NCBI GenBank assembly: GCA_963677085.2
Contig: CAXXFH010000004.1
Location: 992,001 to 1,056,000, forward strand
Length of the DNA stretch: 64,000 bases
From: G963677085 sp963677085
Lineage (GTDB): Bacteria; Planctomycetota; Planctomycetia; Pirellulales; Thermoguttaceae
Reading direction: 5' to 3'
Under the pieces are notes generated by a model that was not told the DNA's origin, searched no databases, and worked only from the letters and a program-made list of their open reading frames with translations. A program made the position numbers and the translations under genes. Positions 8,685-17,355 of this stretch are shown here, in pieces; within the stretch, counting starts at the first letter, position 1; each line of letters starts with the position of its first letter.

Positions 8685-9644
8685 TCAGAAGACTTCCTTG
8701 CTCCAGCGGTGGCGTCGGCGAATCATTCGTCGTCGACATCGGACCACTTGGCGCCAGAGCGTCTTCCAACACACCGTTTCTTGCGAAACCAGCTCTTGCG
8801 CGACCTGCTCTTGCGCGGTCTGCGTTTGCCGAGCGAATTGTTCGGCGTAAGCCTTCAGCATTCGTGCACAGATGGCCTTCGACACCCACGGATGCGCGGT
8901 GAGCCCCAAACTCAGCCGGGCGAGATCGCGCACGCGACGCCGGCGGCCCACCAGCAGCCGCGCCCGCGTACCATCGGGATCGACCAAGTAGGCCGACCAC
9001 TGGCCATCTTGCTGATCCTTCACCACCAGGACATTCGCCGCCTTCAGGTCGCGATTGGCGATCCCCGCCGCGTGCATTTGCCCGACGAGCCGGCCGACGA
9101 CCGTAGCCACGGCCGACGCCTCGCGCAGCCGCCGCGTCATCGTAAGTGTGGCCAGCCGCCAGCCGAACAGGTGCAGATTCTCGGCCCCCTCGATCCACTG
9201 CGTGGCCAGGTAGCTTAACCCCCGCAGGCGGTCTTTTCGCGGAGCACACCAGAGGACCGGCGGCGGCGTGGCGATGCCGCGTTCCAGAAGCCGCTGGGCC
9301 CGGCGCCAACTCACCCTCGCCCGACTCGGCCGGAACAGCCCACAGAAGGCCTTCCACGCGCTGCGTGGCCGAAACTGCTTGTAGGCCACACGAATGCTTC
9401 CGCCCGAGGCCGTAGGCACCTCGGCCACCACCATCACGCTCGTGTGGCTCAGCTTCACGGGCCGGTCCAGGTGTCGCCAGAGCAGGCTTTCAGGATCGTC
9501 GAGCAACTGCCGCAGCCGTTCGGGATCGACGTCGGCCGCGGCCCACGCCCGGCCCGCGGGCGTGCGCAACCATGTGTCGGCCGTCTTCTCCGTCGGAGTT
9601 GCTCTCACGTGCGACAAGTTGCGGCTCTTGGCGTGGGGTACCAA
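8685..9644 (-). CDS. Lipopolysaccharide kinase (Kdo/WaaP) family protein
   Basis: A protein-kinase-like fold of about 319 aa. VAYKQF (near residue 87) supplies the ATP-binding Lys, NRDLKAANVLV (near 197) is the catalytic loop with Asp, and LVDPDG (near 219) is the metal-binding DFG-equivalent. WaaP/Kdo kinases phosphorylate sugars of the lipopolysaccharide inner core, and many planctomycetes carry such genes. The last 70 residues are Gln/Arg-rich with a short TAQEQ/VAQEL/VSQET repetition. The start is unsure: the first codon at 9644 is TTG without a ribosome site, and GTG at 9608 is equally possible. Single gene, no operon partner. Confidence 0.85.
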   Translation of the reverse strand: MVPHAKSRNLSHVRATPTEKTADTWLRTPAGRAWAAADVDPERLRQLLDDPESLLWRHLDRPVKLSHTSVMVVAEVPTASGGSIRVAYKQFRPRSAWKAFCGLFRPSRARVSWRRAQRLLERGIATPPPVLWCAPRKDRLRGLSYLATQWIEGAENLHLFGWRLATLTMTRRLREASAVATVVGRLVGQMHAAGIANRDLKAANVLVVKDQQDGQWSAYLVDPDGTRARLLVGRRRRVRDLARLSLGLTAHPWVSKAICARMLKAYAEQFARQTQTAQEQVAQELVSQETVCWKTLWRQVVRCRRRMIRRRHRWSKEVF

Positions 9645-10165
9645 ATCGGGATAGGACTAATTTACCGAAGGGATTGTAAAACGGGACAGCGAACGACGAA
9701 GATTTTTTTCTTTTTCGGCGGTTGTTGATCGTTGTGCACACTTGGACTTGGAGGTATTTGTTCAACTAACGCTCGTCGCCCAACCCCCTGCCCTTCAAAG
9801 ACTTACAACGCCGCTTGCCGCCCCGTTTTTCGGCCGATCAAATCGCTGATCAACGAGTTCGGGGATTTCTCTCGTAAGGTCTTGCGGCAAAACGACTTGC
9901 GCGGCCGGCCAAAAACGGGTATTTGATCAAACCCGGCGCAAAGCAAAAACGGCCCGACCGAAAACACAAGTCGTTTGCCAAAAGCAACTTAACCACACAC
10001 CACCCTTTCGGTGGAATATCGCCCAACCCGGACCAACAAGAGACCTTGACGGCCCACCAAAGAAGGTGGTTTACATTCTCGCGGAACAAGCACACACTCT
10101 TGTGAGTGGGTCTAACCACCACGAATGACCTATTAACATGCGAGCTGGTATAGGGTGGCAGTAAC
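9645..10165. other. Gene-free stretch before REP island
   Basis: No convincing gene or structured RNA. It is flanked by the divergent WaaP-like gene on the left and the first REP element on the right. Confidence 0.5.
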
Positions 10166-10338
10166 GTAGGGCGGGCCGAGCGAAGCGAGCCCCGCCGATC
10201 CTGGGTTCGTCCTCGGCAAACGGGTTCCACGCCAATGCCGACTACCGATCCTGGTATATGCCAGGCCGACCGCATTGATTCAGCCCCGTATCGCATTATG
10301 GCAAATTGGCGGGGCTCGCTTCGCTCGACCCGCCCTAC
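10166..10338 (+). mobile_element. RAYT-derived REP element (MITE-like), copy 1
   Basis: A 31-bp arm beginning GTAGGGCGGGCCGAGCGAAG (10166-10196) is repeated inverted at 10308-10338. Between the arms lies a stretch matching the 5' leader and first codons of the RAYT gene at 11607, including a CCAATGCC start region, but with stops or shifts in every frame. The right arm ends 8 bp before the ribosome site of the next gene. It looks like an internal-deletion, non-autonomous derivative of the RAYT unit. Confidence 0.85.
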
Positions 10339-10355
10339 GTTAATTGAGGAGGGTA

Positions 10356-11534
10356 ATGGATATGCGATCAAACAAACGTCCACTTGCGCTACGAACATCC
10401 GTGCTGACGGCGTGTTTCATGGTAGGTACGGCCACCGCCATGGCCAACGGAGGCGAGAAGGAACTTACCATCCGCCCGATGCCCTTCACGTGGAATGTGA
10501 GAGATGCCGATCGCCCGAGTGGATTATTCCTCGGGCTTGAAGAAGAACGGTATAACAAGAAGGCTTCCGAGGTGCTAGCAGCGGCCCTCCCGGAATCTTC
10601 GGACGCAGTGGCCTATCAAGTGGTCAAGGCGATGGCAAAAAAGGACAGCATGTTTCTTCGCGGCGTTCTACTGGATCCCAACGACAAACAGGTTCAGGGA
10701 TGGGATTTCGCGAGGTGGCTTCGATATCTCGATACGCCCGAGGACCCAATCCTGCTGAGAGTCTATCGCTTGGGTAAGGCATCGCTCTACGTGCTCAAAG
10801 GTCGTCTCTCCGGACCGCTGATCGTGCCAATTCTAATCACCCCGAGCCAAGGCAAGCACTTTTTCGATTTGCCAGGCCAAAACAGCCCCTTATGCGGAAT
10901 GGTGGTCGCTCTAAACGAGGCCATCGCTAGCGACCCTTCCCGATTCGGACCCGTAAAAGACTTGGAAGGCTATCAATCCATGGAGTTGCCGTCTGTATTT
11001 GGGGATGAGGATCGGGAACACCCCTCTCGGCTATTTTTCAAGGGCGTACGATACGTCGCCAAGGTGTACCCCTTGAGTGAGGAAGCCATAGAACAATTGC
11101 CCACGACGAACGATCCCTCGGTAGACGCGGTCGTGAAGTTCTACGCTAGGGTTTGGCAAACACTGGCATCGGGCGACATTGATGCATTTGCGGATATGCT
11201 CTGCAAAAAGAATGGCGATTTTGTCCGCAAGGTGGACAAAAAGAGACTCATGGATTCCTTGGTTGGAAAATATCACCCCTTCCGGCAAGTGAACTACATT
11301 CTGTACTCGGACAACGTGTTTTGGATATTTTATCAAGTTTCCACTGAGCCCAATAGAACAGAACGCCTCCTTTACCATGTCGTCGTTTGGGACGACGCAA
11401 CGAAGCGCTACAAACTGGTACGATTCTTCCCCTACCTCGATGCGATGAGCGAGTTCATGCAGTGGAAGGCGTTTTCCAAAGAACTCGCTGACAAGCACAT
11501 TAACGAGGAGCAAGGGAGTAACGTAGGGCAGTAG
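10356..11534 (+). CDS. Exported protein of unknown function
   Basis: I do not recognise this 392-aa protein. ATG 10356 is preceded by a strong ribosome site (GAGGAGGG, 10346-10353). A signal peptide covers residues 1-32 (basic start, hydrophobic core, AMA cleavage site). The remainder is a mixed alpha/beta globular sequence with FYARVWQTLASGDIDAFADML near residue 250, reminiscent of SnoaL/NTF2-like folds, but I cannot confirm that. The last six codons run into a truncated REP arm (AACGTAGGGCAG), so the original C terminus may have been replaced. The gene is framed by REP elements on both sides. It is less GC-rich than its neighbours. Confidence 0.75.
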   Translation: MDMRSNKRPLALRTSVLTACFMVGTATAMANGGEKELTIRPMPFTWNVRDADRPSGLFLGLEEERYNKKASEVLAAALPESSDAVAYQVVKAMAKKDSMFLRGVLLDPNDKQVQGWDFARWLRYLDTPEDPILLRVYRLGKASLYVLKGRLSGPLIVPILITPSQGKHFFDLPGQNSPLCGMVVALNEAIASDPSRFGPVKDLEGYQSMELPSVFGDEDREHPSRLFFKGVRYVAKVYPLSEEAIEQLPTTNDPSVDAVVKFYARVWQTLASGDIDAFADMLCKKNGDFVRKVDKKRLMDSLVGKYHPFRQVNYILYSDNVFWIFYQVSTEPNRTERLLYHVVVWDDATKRYKLVRFFPYLDAMSEFMQWKAFSKELADKHINEEQGSNVGQ

Positions 11535-11536
11535 TC

Positions 11537-11567
11537 GTAGGGCGGGTCGAGCGAAGCGAGCCCCGCC
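11537..11567 (+). repeat. REP arm upstream of RAYT gene
   Basis: A 31-bp copy of the REP arm (GTAGGGCGGGTCGAGCGAAG...) lies 39 bp before the RAYT start, in the same orientation as the left arms of the elements at 10166 and 12214. A truncated extra copy (GTAGGGCAG) lies at 11523. Confidence 0.9.
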
Positions 11568-11606
11568 GGGCCTGGGTTCGCCGCAAATCAACGGGGTTTC
11601 ACACCA

Positions 11607-12161
11607 ATGCCCAATTATCGACGATGGTACGTGCCGGGCGGGACGTATTTCTTCACGCTCGTCACGCACTATCGTCAGCCCATTTTGTGTACGGATTTGG
11701 GCCGTCGCTGCCTTCGCGAGGCCGTACACAAGGTTCGTGCCGCTTGGCCGTTTACGATGGTCGCCGTGGTGCTTCTGCCCGAGCATCTCCATACTGTGTG
11801 GACACTTCCGCCCGGAGACGCTCGTTACCCGATCCGCTGGAAGCGGATCAAGGAGGAGTTCACGCGGCGGTACCTGAGGGCGGGCGGCGACGAAATCATG
11901 CCCAGTGTTTCACGAAGGCGGCGCCAAGAACGGGCCGTTTGGCAGCAACGATATTGGGAACACACGATCCGCGACGAAGATGACCTGAAGCGGTGCGTTG
12001 ATTACGTCCATTTCAATCCCAAGAAACACGGCCACGTGGTCAACGTCCGCGATTGGCACTGGTCGTCGTTTCACCGCTTCGTGGCATTGGGCGAGTACAC
12101 GTTGGATTGGGGCGTGCAAGATCCGACGCCCGGGCACAATTTGCCCGAATGGGGAGAATAG
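11607..12161 (+). CDS. REP-associated tyrosine transposase (RAYT)
   Basis: This 184-aa HUH-type single-strand transposase belongs to the IS200/IS605-related Y1 group that mobilises REP sequences. The family start MPNYRRWYVPGGTYFFT is clear, the metal-binding pair is H60-L-H62, and the probable nucleophile is Tyr133 in DYVHFNPKKHG. Length is close to the usual RAYT size, and no frame damage is seen, so the enzyme is probably active. REP arms lie upstream (11537) and downstream (12214), and two short REP elements carrying its own 5' end occur within 1.5 kb. These elements are its likely substrates and offspring. Confidence 0.93.
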   Translation: MPNYRRWYVPGGTYFFTLVTHYRQPILCTDLGRRCLREAVHKVRAAWPFTMVAVVLLPEHLHTVWTLPPGDARYPIRWKRIKEEFTRRYLRAGGDEIMPSVSRRRRQERAVWQQRYWEHTIRDEDDLKRCVDYVHFNPKKHGHVVNVRDWHWSSFHRFVALGEYTLDWGVQDPTPGHNLPEWGE

Positions 12162-12217
12162 TCGTGCAGTCGTGCAGTCGTGCAGTCGTGCAGTCGTGCA
12201 GTCGTGTAGTCGTGTAG
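12162..12217. repeat. Seven tandem 8-bp units
   Basis: TCGTGCAG is repeated five times (12162-12201) and followed by two TCGTGTAG units (12202-12217). It starts at the RAYT stop codon and ends inside the next REP arm. It is consistent with slippage or repeated short-target events at the REP boundary. Confidence 0.97.
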
Positions 12218-12387
12218 GGCGTGTCGAGCGAAGCGAGCCCCGCCGATCCTGGGTTCGTCCTCGTCAGGTAGGTTTCCACACCAATGCCAACCACCGATGG
12301 TGGAATAGGCCAGGCGGAACGCATTGCTTCAGGCTCGTATCGCATTATGGCAAATTGGCGGGGCTCGCTTCGCTCGTCCCGCCCTAC
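12214..12387 (+). mobile_element. RAYT-derived REP element (MITE-like), copy 2
   Basis: Left arm 12214-12244 and inverted right arm 12357-12387 enclose a degenerate copy of the RAYT leader and 5' coding end. One frame still reads PGGTHCFRLVSHYGKL, matching the enzyme's PGGTYFFTLVTHYRQP. Its length of 174 bp agrees with copy 1 at 173 bp. An extra partial right arm (CCGCCCTAC) follows at 12399-12407. Confidence 0.87.
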
Positions 12388-12911
12388 TACTACTCGATCC
12401 GCCCTACTGCTTTTGGGTAGACACCGCCTGACATTCTGGGTAATCCGGGCCATCGGCAGAACCCGAGTATCCGGCAGAATCGTCAAATTCTACCCAAAAA
12501 GCAAACAGTCGCTGATCGCAATGGCCGAATATGGGATGTAGAGCAGGCCAAAACCGCTCTGCCTTCGCGCCACGTGTATGCCGAAGGCAGGTGAAAGCGT
12601 CAAGGCCGCTCACTGGTATCCGGGGGGCCGGTGCGACCAGAAACGGTCGAGATGCGCCGGTTATATCTTGTCGATCTGGCTCGTCTGGTCGGACTTTCGA
12701 CCGGGTCGTGTAGCGTGTGGCTCCCCGCGAGAGGTCCCAGTCCGCAATCGCGTGGCTGGCGGCTGATGTGCAAATGTCATTGGTTTCGAGGATCGAAGCA
12801 TTGTCCTCGAAGTAAGCGACCAACGGGAGCGGCTTCTTGCCTGGGTGCGGTAGCACCGATCGGCAGCGGCCCTGCCGTAGCTGACACTCATCGTGCGGAA
12901 GGAGATGGCCC
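12388..12911. other. Gene-free stretch upstream of porin gene
   Basis: No credible coding frame. Near 12803-12840 there is a weak match to the dispersed repeat of 8581/40579 (shared GCGACCAACGGGAGC). The porin's ribosome site AAGGAG lies at 12899-12904. Confidence 0.5.
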
Positions 12912-14564
12912 ATGTTTGGCCCCACGGGCGTATTAGCGCTACTTCTAATCACTGCTGCCCCTAGCGACGACGGCGGCTACGCAACGGCAACGGATCAATC
13001 TTCGCCAGTCGCAGCAACCGATTTCCGGCAAGCCCAACCGGCCGACACACCGACGCGTTCGCTGTTGTCGAGATTGCTCGACGACGACTACGATTACTAT
13101 CCCGAAAATGCACCCGTTGCGCCCGGCGATAATTCGCGACTGGCCCAAACGGTTCGGCCCAACAGGAATCCGTTCATCGAAGAAGAGCCGGCCGAATTGC
13201 CCAAACCCGAGCAAGTCGAGGCTGGCCAACCGGTGCGCGATCCGGCCTATATTCGCGGGCTACCACCCTCGGCTCCCGCGCCTAGGAAAAACACCGACGG
13301 CAACCAGTTCGACGTGGACGCCATGCTCCGCGAAGCCACACCCGGTGCCCGCCCCAGCCCACCAATCCCGGGCATGCCGAACGACTTCTGCACGAGCGAC
13401 GCCTGTGGCACCTGCAACACGTGCGATACCGGCAGTGGTGGCCTGTTCAGCTACCTCGGCGGTCGCGGCTGTGGGCTCAAAGGCTGCGGCCTCTACGGCG
13501 GTCTGATGAACCGCATCACGTGCAACGCCTGGATCGACCAGGGCGTCACCATCAATACGTTCAGCCCACACAATCGCTCGAACTTCCCGGTCACGTTCAA
13601 CGACTACTCGAACGACTACCAGTTCAACCAGCTTTACGTGCCGCTGGAAATGGCGGTCGACGAAGACGGTTGCTCGTGGGACATCGGCGGCCGGATTGAC
13701 ATGCTTTACGGCACCGACTCGCGCTACACCATGTCGCGCGGCCTGGAGACCTACGGCGACTGGTCGGCGAAGTGGAACCACGACGACATGGGCCTCTCGA
13801 TGCCGCAAGCCTATATGGAAGTCTACGCCCCGATCGCAGGCGGCATGAATGTGAAGTTGGGCCACTTCTACACGATCCTCGGCTACGAAGTCGTGCCGGC
13901 GAAGGAGAACTTCTTCTACTCGCACGCCTACGCCATGCAATACGGCGAACCGTTCACCCATACCGGGGCGTTGGCATCGCTCAAGACCGGCGGCATCACC
14001 TGGCAAGGCGGCGTTACCCGAGGCTGGGACAACTGGCAAGACAACAACAACGACCTCTCGTTCCTCGGCGGTATCAGCTCGACGAGCTGCGACGGGCGGA
14101 CCACCTTCGCGTTCGCCATCGACACGGGCCGCGAAGCCGATGAACCGCCTCAGAGCCGTTACGATCGCACCACGTTCAGCCTGGTGCTTACCCATCAGTT
14201 GAACGATCGGGCACAGTATGTGATTCAATACGACCACGGCTTTGAACGTCAGGCAATCAACGGCCGTCGCGATGCCAAGTGGTATGGCGTAAACCAGTAC
14301 TTGTTCTACACGATCAATCCCTGCTGGAAGGCCGGCATGCGGTTCGAGTGGTTCCGCGACGAAGACGGCTTCCGCGTGGTCAACGGTCTGGCGGCCGACT
14401 ACTTCGAGCTGACCGTGGGCCTGAACTGGCAACCGCGCGAACGGCTGATCGTCCGGCCTGAGTTCCGCTGGGACTGGGTCGACACGCCAGGCGCCCACCC
14501 GTTTGTCGACAACACCCGACATCAGCAGATCCTCGTCGGTTGCGACGTTATCTGGTCGTTCTAG
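12912..14564 (+). CDS. BBP2-type (OmpL-like) beta-barrel porin
   Basis: The 550-aa protein has a short signal sequence, a Pro/Asp-rich disordered stretch (about 20-150) and a cysteine-rich insert (about 158-195 with CGTCNTCD and GCGLKGCGLYGG). A long beta-barrel part follows, with alternating aromatic and polar strands and motifs such as GWIDQGVTINTFSP, MPQAYMEVYAPIAGG and VKLGHFYTILGYE. These features fit the putative beta-barrel porin-2 family (BBP2), common in planctomycete outer membranes. It ends in a hydrophobic VIWSF, typical of outer-membrane barrels. The Cys-rich segment may form disulphides in the periplasm. It is a single gene with its own terminator downstream. Confidence 0.9.
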   Translation: MFGPTGVLALLLITAAPSDDGGYATATDQSSPVAATDFRQAQPADTPTRSLLSRLLDDDYDYYPENAPVAPGDNSRLAQTVRPNRNPFIEEEPAELPKPEQVEAGQPVRDPAYIRGLPPSAPAPRKNTDGNQFDVDAMLREATPGARPSPPIPGMPNDFCTSDACGTCNTCDTGSGGLFSYLGGRGCGLKGCGLYGGLMNRITCNAWIDQGVTINTFSPHNRSNFPVTFNDYSNDYQFNQLYVPLEMAVDEDGCSWDIGGRIDMLYGTDSRYTMSRGLETYGDWSAKWNHDDMGLSMPQAYMEVYAPIAGGMNVKLGHFYTILGYEVVPAKENFFYSHAYAMQYGEPFTHTGALASLKTGGITWQGGVTRGWDNWQDNNNDLSFLGGISSTSCDGRTTFAFAIDTGREADEPPQSRYDRTTFSLVLTHQLNDRAQYVIQYDHGFERQAINGRRDAKWYGVNQYLFYTINPCWKAGMRFEWFRDEDGFRVVNGLAADYFELTVGLNWQPRERLIVRPEFRWDWVDTPGAHPFVDNTRHQQILVGCDVIWSF

Positions 14565-14590
14565 CGAGGGAGGACTTCGAGCCATACTCC

Positions 14591-14614
14591 CATGCCCACG
14601 CAAGCGTGGACATG
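14591..14614. repeat. REP-type palindrome
   Basis: CATGCCCACG and CGTGGACATG form an imperfect palindrome just after the porin stop. This motif is typical of intergenic palindromes; no coding role. Confidence 0.6.
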
Positions 14615-14670
14615 GCACCCCGTACTACGGTGTGGGAATCCTGGCAGGGACGCTCGGCGTGCCTGCGGTA

Positions 14671-14699
14671 AAGGGCCGGTCATTAGACCGGCCCTTTTT
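14671..14699 (+). terminator. Rho-independent terminator of the porin gene
   Basis: A perfect 9-bp GC-rich stem (14673-14681 with 14686-14694, loop ATTA) is followed by five Ts at 14695-14699. Confidence 0.92.
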
Positions 14700-14855
14700 G
14701 TTGTTCCGCGACTACTGGTCCCGACTTCGCAGGTTGGCTCGCCCCTCGTCCGATCTCCTGGACAGCCAGCGCGGCAACAGAGTATAATCCACACTCCCCG
14801 TTTTGCCGCAATCCGTCCCCCCGCAGTTGCACTCCCCGGCCCTGGAGGAACTTCC

Positions 14856-16127
14856 GTGAAACAATCGCTGCTTCTATCCGTCGTTGCCCTTGCGCTTGTC
14901 ACTTCGTCGTCGGAAGCCGCCGACTGGATGCGGTTTCGCGGACCCCAGTGCTCAGGCGTGTCGACCGACACCGGCTTGCCCACCACCTGGAACGCCACGG
15001 AAAACGTCATCTGGAAGACGCCTATGCCGGGTTTCGGCGCTTCGAGTCCGATTACCGTGGGCGACCGAGTCTTTCTGACGGCCTACAGCGGCTACGGCCT
15101 GAGCGAAGACGAACCGGGCGAGATGGAAAACCTGACGCACCACTTTCTATGCGTCGATCGCAACTCGGGCAAGATCCTTTGGGACAAACGCAGCCGAGCG
15201 CTTCAGCCCGAGGAACCCTATCGCAGCTTCATCGCCCTGCACGGCTACGCCTCGAACACGCCGGTTTCCGACGGTGAAAACGTTTACGTCTTCCTCGGCA
15301 AGAGCGGCGTTTGGGCCTACACGCTCGACGGCAAAAACCTGTGGAAGATTAGCGTCGGCCAGAAGACGCACGGCTGGGGATCAGGCACCTCGTTGCTGCT
15401 GGCCGGCAATGCGTTGATCGTCAACGCCAGCGTCGAAAGCCAATCGGTTTGGGCGATCGACAAGCGAAACGGAGAGGGTCTCTGGCGCGTGGAAGGCATT
15501 AACGACTCGTGGGCTACGCCCGTGCTGCTGAACCTGCCCGATGGTAAGCAGGAACTGGTCGTCAGCCTGCGTGAGAAGATCCTCGGTCTCGACCCGGCGA
15601 CCGGCGAGCAGCTTTGGTATTGCGACGGGGTGAAAGACTACGTTTGCCCCTCGGTGATCGCCCACGACGACGTGGCCTACGTCACCGGCGGACGAGGCGC
15701 CGCGTTGTTGACGGCCATCCGCGGCGGCGGACGGGGTGACGTGACCGAAACGCATCGTCTCTGGGAACTTCGCAAGACGTCGAAGGTCTCAACGCCCGTC
15801 TACCACGACGGGCTCATCTACTGGGTCAACCACCAGGGCGTGGCATGCTGTGTGGACGCCACCAACGGCGAGTTGGTCTACCAAGAGCGAATGAAGATCG
15901 AGGGCCGCCGCGATCTCGTCTATGCCTCGCCCGTGCTGGCCGACGGCAAGCTGTATGTCGTTAGTCGGCAAGGAGGCGCGATCGTGTTGGCCACCGGCCG
16001 CGAGTTCAAGGAGCTTGCCCGAAACGACCTGGGCGACGACAGCGTTTTCAACGGCACGCCTGTGATCGACAACAGCCGACTGCTTTTGCGCAGCGACCGC
16101 TTCTTGTATTGCCTAGGCAAGAAATAG
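14856..16127 (+). CDS. Exported PQQ-binding-like beta-propeller protein
   Basis: GTG 14856 follows a GGAGG site at 14844-14848. The 423-aa product has a signal peptide ending EA-AD, then WMRFRGPQCSGVS, the usual opening of planctomycete PQQ_2 propellers. At least six blades are visible through repeats such as VDRNSGKILW, AYTLDGKNLW, AIDKRNGEGLW, GLDPATGEQLW and VDATNGELVY. These proteins sit outside the cytoplasmic membrane and often serve as scaffolds; true quinoprotein activity is not implied. It has no operon partner. The related lipoprotein at the right edge of the window is a different paralog. Confidence 0.93.
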   Translation: MKQSLLLSVVALALVTSSSEAADWMRFRGPQCSGVSTDTGLPTTWNATENVIWKTPMPGFGASSPITVGDRVFLTAYSGYGLSEDEPGEMENLTHHFLCVDRNSGKILWDKRSRALQPEEPYRSFIALHGYASNTPVSDGENVYVFLGKSGVWAYTLDGKNLWKISVGQKTHGWGSGTSLLLAGNALIVNASVESQSVWAIDKRNGEGLWRVEGINDSWATPVLLNLPDGKQELVVSLREKILGLDPATGEQLWYCDGVKDYVCPSVIAHDDVAYVTGGRGAALLTAIRGGGRGDVTETHRLWELRKTSKVSTPVYHDGLIYWVNHQGVACCVDATNGELVYQERMKIEGRRDLVYASPVLADGKLYVVSRQGGAIVLATGREFKELARNDLGDDSVFNGTPVIDNSRLLLRSDRFLYCLGKK

Positions 16128-17355
16128 CCTTTGGGATCGCGACAAACTACTCCCCTCTCCCTCAACAACATTATCCAACTGCTGGCACGAGGGGCGGGAG
16201 TTTTTGTTGTATCGATGCGGCATAGGCAAGGATATTCGCTTGGACCTACAGCGTTACTCGCGACAACCGGCGAACCCAATTGGGCAACGGAGCAAGGCCT
16301 CCGCCAAAGTTGGTCACGTGCGAGATGTACTGTTCGATTCGCTCTCGCTCCGCCATAAGCGCTTTCCAAGAGGGGCTTGTAACACCCGCTACGCCCTCCC
16401 TGCAAGGCCTGAGAGCAACCTTGAGCCAAGGCCATGGGATGTGGACGCGACGATTTGCCTCACGTCAGATTTCCTCACGACCGTTTCTTGAATGCAGGCA
16501 TCAGACAGTCGCTTTCTCAAAGCTGGGCTGTCGGCCGGAAGACGATTTTGTTGACTGCGACATCCGCCGGCTGTTCGATCGCGTAGCGTCCGCCTTGCTG
16601 GCGACGCTCGCGTTGCACGTGGCGGCCTCTTCGTGGTCACACTTCTCACAACGGCAGATGTCCGGCAGGGGGAACTTCACCTCGAAACCCTGCCCGTTTA
16701 CCGAGCGATGGTAACCCGACAACTCGACGCCCAGCGACAAATCCAGCTCCACGTTCGCCCAGACCATCCTTGACGTCCATGCTCTGGTGACAAATTGGCA
16801 CTCGCTTTGGCGGTGGAATACCCCGCCGAACGGTTTGGACCGGGCAACATAACCCGAGAGTTCACGCGGGGCCAAGAGCGATCCGTGGACAGAGCGAGGT
16901 GTCTTCGGAGCGTGAGACACTCGCCGGGATAGGTTCATATGCAAAGAGACTTCCGGTCCAGGATGCCGCAAAGCCCTACTACGTAGATTCTTCATGTGGG
17001 GGGCTTCTCAACGGGAGTTCACCCAATGTGGCAGCCAGCCGCAAGTCCATGCGAGATAATAACATTATCGCACGATTAGAGTTGCTGAGGGTACGTGCAT
17101 CAGCGATTGAGTTTTCCCTTCCGGGAATCAACGGGGCGGTGGGCGGCGAGTCGCACTACCGCCCCAATCGCCGCAAGTCCTGAATCTTCAACAGCTACGG
17201 CAGAAGCCAAAACTGGGTGAACTCCAGTCTTCAACCCTTGACAGCCCGGCTCCGCAAGGCAAACATAGAATTTAGCCATCGAGGGCATTCCCCGGCAAGG
17301 AATCCCGGCTCACCCGTTTTTCCGCGGTCTGCACTTAGAGACGGAAGAGCCTTTA
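16128..17355. other. Gene-poor stretch with a possible coding remnant
   Basis: No intact gene is convincing in these 1.2 kb. On the minus strand, 16640-16800 reads protein-like: VELDLSLGVELSGYH, then FEVKFPLPDICRCEKC. This is a CxxC zinc-ribbon-like segment reminiscent of the start of some transposases, but the downstream frame becomes random after HEEAA. I treat it as a possible decayed gene fragment, not a functional gene. Confidence 0.4.

Noticed and set aside
9850..10398. 182-codon minus-strand frame reading VGRVERSEPRQFAIMRY
   Set aside because: This is the translation of the REP element at 10166-10338, a common false gene call.
12162..12217. Possible CRISPR-like array
   Set aside because: Units are 8 bp with no spacers; it is a simple tandem repeat.
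13260..14618. 452-codon minus-strand frame over the porin gene
   Set aside because: It mirrors the codon bias of the barrel gene; no signal, motif or ribosome site, and the porin frame is clearly real.
17236..17270. TTGACA and TAGAAT as a promoter for the XylR-type gene
   Set aside because: The spacer is 22 nt, too long for a standard sigma-70 promoter.
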